The notes under the pieces are model-generated. The model saw only the letters and a program-made list of their open reading frames with translations. It was not told the origin of the DNA and did no database searches. A stretch of 64,000 nucleotides of DNA from Ancistrus triradiatus. Lineage: Eukaryota > Chordata > Actinopteri > Siluriformes > Loricariidae. A program made the translations under genes and the position numbers. The stretch is from assembly GCA_025084515.1 (NCBI GenBank), contig JAJAGP010000335.1:62001-126000 (forward strand), in the 5' to 3' direction. This document shows, in pieces, positions 12,179 to 22,551 of the stretch (the stretch's first letter is position 1; each line of letters opens with the position of its first letter).

Positions 12179-12192
12179 CCACCAGGGGGAGG
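12179..12192 (+). promoter_or_regulatory. CTCF-like motif (weak)
   Basis: The 14-mer CCACCAGGGGGAGG fits the vertebrate CTCF core except for A in place of the usual C at position 12. It lies about 4 kb downstream of ncf4. Binding is not shown by sequence alone. Confidence 0.2.
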
Positions 12193-12269
12193 TGTGCCAT
12201 CACAGAGCTTGAGTTAGCCAGGACCTACTGTATAGCTTAATGACGTTCCATTAGTACAAATGTGCTTCA

Positions 12270-13215
12270 TCACGTTTGGGTTAAAGTGACACTGAAATGT
12301 TTTTAGCTGTCAAGTTCAGCCTGACAAAAAGTTAAATGGGTAAATTAAAAAGTAGAGCTATAAAAATGTCTAAACTGAAAAGTGTAACGTTCAGACTGAT
12401 ACTGTAAAACAGAAAAACCGAAGAAGTGTCCTGTTTACTGTGAAATAAATGTCATGCTCAACAAGAAAACAGTTCAAACTGAAAACGGTGTATAGTTCAC
12501 CATAAGAAAAGTGCACAGTCCCAGCTGAAAAGTGTAAGGAGTTCAACTTAACGAGTGCAGACACGAAAGTGTAAAATTGAATGTGAAAAAGTGTAAACAA
12601 CTTCAGCCTAAAACGTTATAGAGGTAAAAACAACAAGTTTCGACTGGAAAAACTGTTAAAGTGCGAATGAGGAATCTGAAACGTTTAATTAAAATGTGTT
12701 AAACTCAAAAAGTTGACTTTAAAAGGGCATACATTCTAATCCTAATAAACTCTGAAAGGGGGTAAAACTGGAAAACTGGCATGTTTACTTGGAAAAGTGT
12801 CAACTTAAATATTTATATAAAAATTAAAAAGTGTAAAGTTTAATCTAGAACTTTGTAAAGATCAGCTTGCAAAATATAACAGGCACGGAAGAAAAGCAAA
12901 AGACAAACTAAAGCTCAATCTAGAAAAATGTCAGATTAAGAAGGGGCCATGTTTATCTAGAAATAAGTGATTCACTGGTTTAAACTGAAAACAGTGTAAT
13001 GTTTATCCTAAAAAAGAAATGGTAAAATTCATCATTAAAACTGTAAAACTGAAAGAGTGCAAAGGTAACCCTGAAAGTGTGTTATTTAACCTGAAAACGT
13101 TCTCATTTGAATAAAGTATAAAGTTCGACTTGGAGCAAAAGTGTTTTTAAATTCATTCTGAATGAAGAGTAGAACAGGAAAAGAGTGTAAAGTAAAACTG
13201 AATGAATTCAGAAGG
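12270..13215. repeat. Highly degenerate tandem array ('gaaaagtgtaaagttcaacct')
   Basis: Phrases of the type 'ctgaaaaagtgtaaagttcaac' recur every ~25-35 bp for almost 1 kb (for example near 12380, 12485, 12525, 12580, 12830, 13000, 13065, 13185). The units differ by many substitutions and indels, so this is an old minisatellite. It has no coding capacity on either strand. Confidence 0.6.
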
Positions 13216-13558
13216 TTCGAAAAGTGGCACTGTTTCTAAATTACTGTCACCCGTCTCCATATTGTATGTGTCTCGGTTATTATTGCATTTATTTGCATTT
13301 GCTGACTTGTGTGGTGTGTTAGGTGTTAGGTCTTTAGCATCGAGATGTTGGTTACTGTTTTGTAGTGAAGAAGGGAGTTTGTGTATCAGGTAAACATACC
13401 TCATGTTTTCAGCTCCTCACTGACACTGAATGAAGGGCATTTGAGTACTGTTTTCCCCTTTAAACCTCATTTAGATGTCTGTCTTTATTCCCTCAGCTCT
13501 TTAGTCTTTATCTGTCACCATTTAAACAGATTGAGTTCGGGATGTGAATAGCTCTTAC

Positions 13559-13673
13559 CCGGGGCAGACCGGCCGTGATTTGGACATGGTGAAATTCCAG
13601 AATTAGGAAGGAAACTCGAACACCAAACCCAGAGGAGCAAAGCGGTCCCCGGGGACACTATGTGGGCCCTCAT
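13559..13673 (-). CDS. Candidate first coding exon with signal peptide (uncertain)
   Basis: On the minus strand an ATG at 13673 opens a 38-codon frame with a hydrophobic run ALLLWVW near residues 11-17. It ends in a phase-1 position at a good donor, CCCCGG|GTAAGA (donor at 13558-13557). TATA-like sequence (TTATATATG on the minus strand, about 13724-13732) lies some 50 bp upstream. The stretch is more GC-rich than its surroundings. In mammals a cytokine receptor gene (CSF2RB) follows NCF4 in the same orientation, so a receptor exon is conceivable, but I found no matching downstream exons. Treat this as a weak candidate. Confidence 0.22.
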
Positions 13674-14043
13674 AGCTTCACTTGGATTAAATGAACTGGA
13701 ATGAAGGAAAATAATACAGAACATATATAAGGGTATAAAAAGTTCAAAAACATCTGAAATGGCCTTGTAAATGGTTCTTCTATAAAATGGTCATTATATG
13801 TAATGCAGATATAAAATTTAATCCAGAAGATCTGTATCTGGCTGATCTATATATTTTAAACTGGACCAACAAAAGGTCAGGTGGTGCAGCCACATATTAT
13901 TAATAAAACATTTATATTTTATATTTATTTATTTTGAGAAAATACAGTATATTTAAGTCCTTGTACAACTGTGTTGCGACTGTATTTAATTTTGATGTGG
14001 TAACATTTTGTTTAAGTACCGTAATGACTGTGGGATTGTGGTT

Positions 14044-14229
14044 GGGACTGTGGTAGCCTAGCGGTTAAGGTACTGGACTCTGGACCAGAAGGTCCAGGGT
14101 TCAAATCCCACCTCTGCCAAGCTGCCACTGTTGGGTCCTTGAGCAAGACCCTTAACCCACAATTGCTTGGATAGTAAGACTGTACCAATTGTAAGGGCGT
14201 CTGCTAAATGCTGTAAATGTCAATGTAAT
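14044..14229 (+). repeat. tRNA-derived SINE
   Basis: It begins gggactgtggtagcctagcgg, which includes a pol III A-box-like tagcctagcggt, followed by a B-box ggttcaaatcc near 14099. It then has a 'ttgagcaagacccttaacc' body and a 3' tail of the type 'gggcgtctgctaaatgctg'. This copy lacks about 12 bases (cgctctggataa) before the tail. Eight copies of this SINE are seen in the window. Confidence 0.85.
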
Positions 14230-14434
14230 GAACTGTTACCAACATTTTATATGACAATGTAAATGCATTTTAGGATCATATTCATTTATTTAAAAATAAA
14301 AATAATGGAATTGGACACAAGAACACCTCGTTGTCCTGAGCCAGCATGTAAGTATGATCAAGATATTTTTTGAGGCCCACTAGAAACACTAGTATAAATA
14401 CTGAAAAAATGATGTACATTAAAAATACTGTACT

Positions 14435-14680
14435 GCACAGTGGCACAACTGGTTAGTGTTGTGTTTGTATGTTCTCCCCGTGTCTGCATGGGTTTTCTCC
14501 TCGTACTCTGGTTTCCTCCCACATTCTGAAGACATGCATTAGGGTTAACTAGTCTTTCTGAAGTGTCCCAGTGGGCGTGTGCCCTCTAATGAATTGGCAC
14601 CCTCTCTGGGGTTGGATCCTCTCCTAGAACCTGCTTCCCCTGAGCTGGATTTTGTGGGTATGAAAATGAATGATTGACTA
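14435..14680 (+). repeat. Fish interspersed repeat ('gtttcctcccacatt')
   Basis: It contains 'tgttctccccgtgtctgca', 'ggtttcctcccacattc', then 'gacatgcattagg' and 'gggttggatcctctcc'. This is a widespread fish dispersed repeat. Related copies lie at about 24225-24480, 30000-30270, 34590-34915 (reverse), 55640-55900 and 58010-58275. Confidence 0.6.
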
Positions 14681-14757
14681 GAGATAATTTTAACTACATG
14701 GGTGCATGGGTTTAATCAATGTATAAATAAATGTATCTGTGATGAGATTGTGACTGT

Positions 14758-14950
14758 GGGACTGTGGTAGCCTAGCGGGTAAGGTACTGGACTCAGGACC
14801 AGAAGGTCAATAGTTCAAATCCCACCTCTGCCAAGCTGTCCTTGAGCAAGACCCTTAACCCACAATTGCTTGGATTGTAAGACTGTACCAATTGTAAGTC
14901 GCTCTGGATAAGGGCGTCAGCTAAATGCTGTAAATGTACATGTAAAATGT
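14758..14950 (+). repeat. tRNA-derived SINE
   Basis: This is the second copy of the SINE at 14044, in the same orientation, with the A-box, B-box (agttcaaatcc near 14811) and a complete tail (gtcgctctggataagggcg). It lacks the 'gccactgttgggt' segment in the middle. Confidence 0.85.
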
Positions 14951-15059
14951 AAAAATGATACTAAAGGCAATAAAACATTAAATATTGATTGTTAAATAAA
15001 TAATCAACAATTAATTGTAAAATCTAAGTTAGTCCTGATTAATTTACCTTCACTCTTTC

Positions 15060-15360
15060 AAACATGAAGACACACACACACACATATCATGTCTCACTAG
15101 CTTTGTGAGGACCGCCCATTGACATAATGATTACTGTAGCTAATTAACGCAACAGCTACATCTAACTCTGACCTTAACCTCAGTAAATTAAACAGAAAAC
15201 ATTTGATTTTTCAAATAACAGTTGCAGTTTCTGTTAAAAAATGGCAGTTTTTCTTGTGGGGACCATCAAAAGGTCCAGACAATGTCAAAAATGTCTGATC
15301 TTTCTATCCTTGTGTGGACATTTGGTCTCCACAAAGTAATAAACATGGACACACACACAC
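15060..15360. repeat. Microsatellite-linked repeat
   Basis: It starts in a short CA run (15069-15083), carries the 'ttcttgtggggaccatcaaa' and 'ccttgtgtggacatttggt' blocks, and ends in a second CA run (15349-15361). It is related to 7131-7371 and 33300-33767. Confidence 0.55.
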
Positions 15361-16165
15361 ATACAACCATACACACACACCTCCCTTGTACATTTGGCTC
15401 ATTATTGTGTCACAGCAGATTCCATCACATAAACTGACTTCAGTGTAACCACGCGGTTTCACAACATGCCTGCACACGAAATAACAGCTTACACTGCTAA
15501 CCAACAACTTACTGCTTCTTGGAAAAGTACCTAATTTAATAAATTCTTACATTATAAAGGTTTGGTAATGTGCCTTTGTGTATGTGTGTGTGTTTTGAAT
15601 GTGATGCCTTGGCAACCCTCCCTCAGAGAAGTCACGAACAGGGTAAGACATGAAAATAATGTTACTGAATTATTACCAAGTGTGGCTCGTACGGCTCTGT
15701 AGGGCTATTGAAAGGGAAAAAATCGTTACTGTCAATTATGATCAAACAAAATGAAAAAAGGACAAATAGTTGCTCAGAAAAGAAAGAAAGAATAAAAGAC
15801 AGGAGTTTCCGGAGAGTTCTTTCTTGATTTTTCAACATTATATCATATAACATTGGTGTAATGTATGCAAATGTTTGGTCCAATTAATACTTTTTCTGAA
15901 CAAATATAAATAAAACACATATAATGACTGACTATTAACAAGTCAATGAAGTTCTAGGAGTTCTAAAACACATGTTTATAATGACTACATCAATACTAAG
16001 CTCATACTTAAGTTCTTTTCATTGAGAAAATCATAAAAACACTACCGTGGTGCCAAGACTTTTGCTTCAGACAGTACATGGTGCAACATGAATTAACAAT
16101 TCAAAATTTAAATGAAAAATATCCATAACCACAGACATGCTAATCACTGCGCATGTGCACATTCT

Positions 16166-16373
16166 TCAGTGCTCTGTGTTGTATACTGATAGATCTTTAG
16201 AATACGTGATGTAAAGTTGCCATGGAAACTGGTTAACGGGACGTTTGATCTCTGAGCTCAGACGTTTGCTCTCCTGCACCATCAGGGCTACGTCCTCGTC
16301 ATCCAGGAGGCGAACCAGATCCCCATCAGGGTCACGGTAGTTCAGGGCTATGTCCTCTAGCTGATACACCTCC
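16166..16373 (-). CDS. ncf4: ncf4 exon 10 (PB1 C-terminal part and stop)
   Basis: Acceptor ctgtcgcag at 16374. The first base completes the split Arg287 codon. It encodes EVYQLEDIALNYRD, then the PB1 acidic motif and the ending SVYNTEH before the stop at 16166-16168. No clear AATAAA was seen just downstream on the minus strand, so the polyadenylation site is unknown. Confidence 0.95.
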
Positions 16374-18654
16374 CTGCGACAGAGAGAGAGACCAAGTATT
16401 ATCGGATAACATTTAGATTCATTAAAAACACCAAAACCTATAAATATTCATGACCATGCAGATTGGAAACTCCCCAATCCTGCCCACCTAAACCAGCGTG
16501 CATTATAAATACTCACACATTTAATTAATAATTTGTTGATTTTCTACCTAAAATGTTACACAAACTTCAATATGATGCACATCTGCACAGGGACTGTGGT
16601 AGCCTAGCGGGTAAGGTACTGGACTATGGATCAGAAGGTCCAGGGTTCAAATCCCACCTCTGCTGCTGCCACTGTTGGGTCCTTGAGCAAGACCCTTAAC
16701 CCACAATTGCTTGGATTGTAAGACTGTACCAATTGTAAGTCGCTCTGGACAAGGGCGTCTGCTAAATGCTGTAAATGTAAATGTTTATACATCCAATATT
16801 TTGGCACCTTTGCAGATGATCCACTGCTGTTTCTGTAAGGTCTCAGAAAATTATATGACTTGAAATGTATTCAGTTTGCAGGACGGCGTCTTATTTAACT
16901 TTGTTACCCGCAGTGGTTGTTATTTTCTTTCAGACAGATGGGTCATCACAAGGCCACACAATCTTTCACATGTACAGGTCGCGCCATTTAACGTCCATCC
17001 GCTCAATGTCTGGTCGCTTTAATGGCCAAGGTCTGAAGAATTGTAACTTGAAATAAAATCTGTCTCATATACATCTAATGCACGTCTGAATGACAGAAAA
17101 CTAATACGAGTAAACTCTTGCGACACCTGCTGACAGTCATGAAAGGCATATAAAAAACCTGGCACAGTGGAACCTCAGAACTTCTTCACTCAAACAATTT
17201 GGGCGTCGAATGGTCCATTCGAATTTTTGCACATAATCCAGTCCAGTCAGTGGTGATAATGCACCAATATGGTACAGCAATTGACATAAAACCTAAAAGA
17301 AAAAAAAAGTAGAAGAAGAACTAGGGCTCAGTCATAGGTATATTATGTATATTATATTATTAATAATATAATAACCTTCTTCTTCTTTCGGCTGTTCCCA
17401 TAAGGGGTCGCCACAGCGGAACATGACTTTTGATTGCCTCTGACTTTTGATCTGCATGGTTGATTTGCCAAATTTTTACGCCAGATGCCCTTCTTGACAC
17501 ATCCCTCCCTATTTACCTGGGCTTGGGACTAAGAATGCACTAATATGTGCACTCCCAATGGCTAGGTTATTAATATTATAATAACAACATAATATAATAT
17601 ACATAATATGTCTATGACTGGTCAATTTCTCACCAGTCATAGACATCTCCTGACTGACTGATGTCCCTGATGGCCGCTGTCCCAGTGATAAGACGTGCCG
17701 AAAATGCGTCAATGGCTATTTTTACTTTTTCAGGTATTTCATGTATTTATTGACTATTATTATCATATTACATTTACATTTACAGCATTTAGCAGACGCC
17801 CTTATCCAGAGCGACTTACAATTGATACAGTCTTACAGTCCAAGCATTTGTGGGTTAAGGGTTTTGCTCAAGGACCCAACAGTGGCAGCTTGGCAGAGGT
17901 GGGATTTGAACCCTGGACCTTGTGGTCCAGAGTCCAGTACCTTAACTGCTAGGCTACCACAGGTTCCTTTTGCTTTATTCTTGCTTTTAATCATTAGTTA
18001 TATACAAATATAGGCATAAAAAACAATCATTTCAGAGTCGAGAAAGGATTAATCCTGTTTACATTATTTCTTATGGGAAAATCTGATTCCAACTCCAAAC
18101 AAATCGGAGTTTGAACCACCTTCTGAAACTAACTGAGTTCAAATTCCACGGTTCCACTGTACTGTTCTACTTTGTTTTTCGTTTTTAGTAAGTCTTTGAA
18201 GTTTTATAAAAGATATAAAGATAAGAATTACTGTATTGTACAGTACTGTACTAAATGTTGTCATATTGTGTTTTAATTAATATTATTGTTTAAAGTAACA
18301 CACTGTGCAAAGTGTCTATGTGATTATGGTAATGTCTGGTCCACGTCCATTTCGGTCAATGTCCTGTTTCACAGAAGGTAATGCAGATGTTAAACTGTGT
18401 CTGTTATTATAATGTGTAAAATGGCACGGGTTAGTTTTCCCACCAACACTTGGCATATTAAGCCAATTAGGCTGTGAAACATCACAAGAAACACGTGGAT
18501 CATTTGGAAGTTGAAATGTTTTGTGTATTGCTCCATCCCTTCTATATAATCAGAGTACAAATAAGCTCAAGTTCCATACCCGGAATTTCTACTGAAGTGA
18601 GATTTTCAGAAAACTAAACAAATATTCCAATAAACCATTGGCTGCTTCCAATCA

Positions 18655-18686
<32 letters not shown>

Positions 18687-21600
18687 TGTGCAGAACCTCA
18701 TAATCAGTTCACAGTGAAATTCCCCTTTAGACTGAATTTCCTCATCACAGTTAATCATCTTCCTCTTAACGAGGAACGATGGTGGCTGTTACGCTCACCG
18801 CACTGCACCATGGGAGGAATAATGACAGCAGCAATGATGAGTCAAATGAGAAATAAACAAGATGATAAAACAATTTAAACAATAACAACTATAAACAAAT
18901 TAAAAATAAATAAAGGACTAGAGAGATAAACCAACAACTGAGTCAGACTGCATTGTGTGCATATTGTGTATTGTGGGTTTATTTTGTTAATAGCCAAAAT
19001 ACTGGACACACACAGTACTGGTTCGTTCCTTTGCACGCTGCTTCATCTCTTTGTGTGTTAATTCGTCTCGCTGCATGCTGTGTCCTATTTCTACATGTTG
19101 GGTTGTTGCTCTGCACACTGGTTTGTTTCTCTCCACGATGGTTCATGTTTCTGCACACTCCTTTGTTTCTATGCACGCTGGTTCATCTCTCTGTGTACTG
19201 GTTCATCTCTCTGTGTGCTGGTTCATCCCTCTGCACGCTGGTTCATCCCTCTGCACGCTGGTTCATCCCTCTGCACGCTGGTTCATCCCTCTGCACGCTG
19301 GTTCATCCCTCTGCATGCACGCTGGTTCATCCCCTGCACGCTGGGTCATCCCTCTGGCACGCTGGTTCATCCCTCTGCACGGCTGGTTTTTCATCCCTCT
19401 GCACGCCTGGTTTCATCCCTCTGCACGCTGGTTTCATCCCTCTGCACGCTGGTTCATCCCCCTCTGCACGCTGGTTCATCTAGCTCTCTGTGTGCTGGTT
19501 TTCAATCTCTGTGTGCTGGTTCATCTCTCTGTGTGCTGGTTCATCCCTCTGCACGCTTGGGTTCATCCCCTCTGCATGCTGGTTTTCATCTCTCTGTGTG
19601 CTGGTTCATCCCTCTGCACGCTTGGTTTTCATCTCTCTGTGTTTTACTGGTTTCATACCCTCTGCATGCTTGATGTCATCTCTCTGCACGCTGGTTCATC
19701 TTCCTTCTAATGCGGGCGCATATCTCTCTGCATACTCTGGTTAATCTCTCTGTGTTACTGGTTCATCCCTCTGGAAACACTGAAACACTTGTTGTTTACT
19801 TTCTCTATTGCATTTCTGGTTCATCTCTCTGTGTACTGGGTTTCGTCCCTCTGAACGCTGGTTCATCCCTCTGCACGCTGGTTCATCTCTCTGCATGCTG
19901 GTTTCATCCATCTGAACGCTTGGTTCATCTCTCTCTATGCTGGCGCATTTATCTCTGCATACTGGTTTAATCTCTCTGCTGTACTGGGTTCCATCTCTCT
20001 GAATGCTGGTTTCATACTCTCTCTGAATGCCTGTTATCATCTCTCTGGTGTGGGCGCTGGTTCATTCTCTCTCTGTGTGCTGGTTCAATCCCTCCTGCAC
20101 GATGGTTTCATCTGGCCCCTCTGCATTGCTGGGTTCATCTCTTCTGTGTACTGGTTCATCTCTTGTGTGCTGGTTCATTAGCCTCTGCCACGCTGGTTTT
20201 CCATCCCTCTGCCACGCTGGTTCATCCAACCCTCTGGCACGCGTCTGGTTCATCCCTCTGCACGCTCATGGTTTCATCCCTCTGCCGCGCTGGTTCATCC
20301 CTCTGCACGCTGGTTCATCCCTCTGCAACGCTGGTTTTTCATGCCCTCTGGCCCGATGGTTTCATCCCTCTGCACGCGGTTTCATTCCCCCTCTGCACGC
20401 TGGTTTTCATCCCTCTGCACGCTGGTTTTCATCTCTCTGGTGCTTGGTTCATCTCTCTGTGTGCTGGTTGTTTTCATCTCTCTTGTGTGCTGTTTTTCAT
20501 CCCTCTGCACGCTGGGTTCATCCCTCTGCATGCTGGTTTCTCATATCTCTCTGTGTGCTGGTTTCATCCCTCTGCACGCTGGTTCATCGCTCTCTGTTTT
20601 TGTACTGGTTTCCCATCCCTCTGCATGCTGATTTCATTCTCATCTCTGCACACGCTGGTTCATCTCTCTCTCTATGGCTGGCGGGGCGCATATCTCTGCC
20701 CATACTGGTTTAATCTCTCTGTGTTTTACTGGTTAATCATCCCTCTCGGGGACACTGTTACTTTTCTATGCATTCGGTTACTCTCTTTACTTTTCTCTAT
20801 GCATTCTTGTTCATCTCTCTGTGTAGGGGGGGGAGGGTGGGACGAGGAGACAATAAGGTGTCATAGGGTGAGGTAGGCGAACGGGGAAAATGGAAAGGGT
20901 GATCGCAAGCAAACGAATAGTTTGAAGGTGGACGGAGGGGGGCAGGGGGCGGGGGAGGGAGGTGGTGGAGGATTCAAAGAAAGGTGCGAATAAAGGAGGC
21001 AGAAAGTGGAGTAGGAGTAAGTAGGGGGCGTGTGCCGAGGGAGGGGGGAAGGTGAAAAAAGGGGGGGTAGTGGAGAGAAAGAGGGAGGGAAGGACATCCC
21101 ACGTTAAAGGGAAAGAGAATAGAGGGTTGGCAGGATGGTGGGATATATGGGTAGGAGATGGGCGGGGGAGGAATGTCATATTAACACAGAGCAGTAATGG
21201 GAGAAGGGGAAAAAGACAAGAGCTGGGAGGGCGCAAGAGAAGGGAGAGGTAGCGAAAGACAGAAGTGGGTGGGCACCCCACGAGGGCGAGGAGTCAGAAG
21301 TGTGGAATCAGAGAATGGGTCGAGAAGGTGAGAGATATCTGGTTCGTCCCACTGAACTCTGGTTCATCCCTCTTTTGCACGCTGGTTCATCTCTCATGCA
21401 TGCTGGTTCATCCATCTGAACTCTGGTTCCATCTCTCTCTATGCTGGCGCATATCTCTGCATACTGTTCATCTCTCTGTGTACTGGTTCATCTCTCTGAA
21501 TGCTGGTTCATCTCTCTGATGCTGGTCCTTCATCTCTCTGCACGCTGGTTTCATCTCTCTGCACGCTGGTTCATCTCTCTGCACGCTGGTTCATCTCTCT

Positions 21601-22511
21601 GCACGCTGGTTCATCTCTCTGGACACTGTTACTTTCTCTATGCATTCTGGTTCATCTCTCTGTGTACTGGTTCGTCCCTCTGAACGCTGGTTCATCCCTC
21701 TGCACGCTGGTTCATCCCTCTGCACGCTGGTTCATCCCTCTGCACGCTGGTTCATCCCTCTGCACGCTGGTTCATCCCTCTGGACACTGTTACCTTCTCT
21801 ATGCATGCTGATTCATCTCTCTGCGTACTGAGTCATCCCACTGAACGCTGGTTCATCTCTCTGCATGCTGGTTCATCTCTCTGGACACTGTTACCTTCTC
21901 TATGCATGCTGATTCATCTCTCTCCGTGCTGGTTCATCTCTCTGAACGCTGGTTCATCTGTCTGTGTGCAGATTAACCTCTATGCACGCTGCATCATATT
22001 TCCATGTGTTGGCTTGTCCCTCTGTATGCTGTTTTGTCGCTTTGCGTGCTGGTTCGTATTTCTGCAAGCCTGTTCATCTGGCTGCATAGTGACTCTTGTC
22101 TCTGAGTGCTGATCCTTTTGACACAGCTTGCTCATTGCTGTACTTTGAGTTTAACAAAACGTTCTGTACCAGTCACGCACTGTCTGTAATTACAACTCTA
22201 CTGTATTTAGCTGAATAACCTTAATAATAAGGATGATAACATTATCGGTTATATGCGAGGTATATATGATCGGACATTGTCTGAACGAGCATTATGCAGC
22301 ACAAACCTAGATTTTGTATTGTGGTTTTACTTTACTTTGTATGTTTATTTGTACTGTGTGTGTATTGTGTGTGTACTGTATTTCTGCTGTGTCGGCGGTG
22401 CTGGGCGTGTTGTTGTGTTGTGTTGTGTTGTGGAGGTCTACCTCATGCGTTCAAGAAGATCAAAGTACGATGGCTGGATGGAGAGATCTTCTTCAACACA
22501 CACATCCCTGC

Positions 22512-22551
<40 letters not shown>

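Larger units (their letters stand above)
17165..18159. mobile_element. TIR element carrying two nested retroelements
   Basis: The left end, cagtggaacctcagaac, and the right end, ggttccactg (reverse complement cagtggaacc), are terminal inverted repeats; TA follows at 18160-18161. The right side also has 'cttatgggaaaatctgatt', typical of this family. A LINE 3' end (about 17371-17560) and a SINE (17771-17964) lie inside, so they inserted after this DNA element did. No transposase is visible. Confidence 0.6.
16374..22441 (-). other. ncf4 intron 9, repeat-filled
   Basis: A 6.1-kb intron holding two SINEs, a nested TIR element (17165-18159), a (TG)n tract (18657-18686) and the large 20-bp minisatellite (19030-22110). 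The 18160-19029 part outside these shows nothing recognisable. Confidence 0.8.

Noticed and set aside
14044..14229. A possible functional tRNA gene, since A- and B-boxes are present.
   Set aside because: No cloverleaf with a plausible anticodon arm could be drawn, and the same sequence with a 3' tail recurs at least eight times, so it is a SINE.
18953..20876. Long overlapping plus-strand open frames rich in Cys, Trp, His and Ser that might look like a repetitive secreted protein.
   Set aside because: All three frames are open only because the 20-bp unit has no stop and is not a multiple of three. There is no consistent frame, and the indels shift between frames. It is an intronic minisatellite.
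20811..21281. A 156-codon minus-strand frame, Pro/Leu/Ser-rich.
   Set aside because: It comes from the C/T-rich complement of the G-rich block, has no domain, and composition alone explains the lack of stops.
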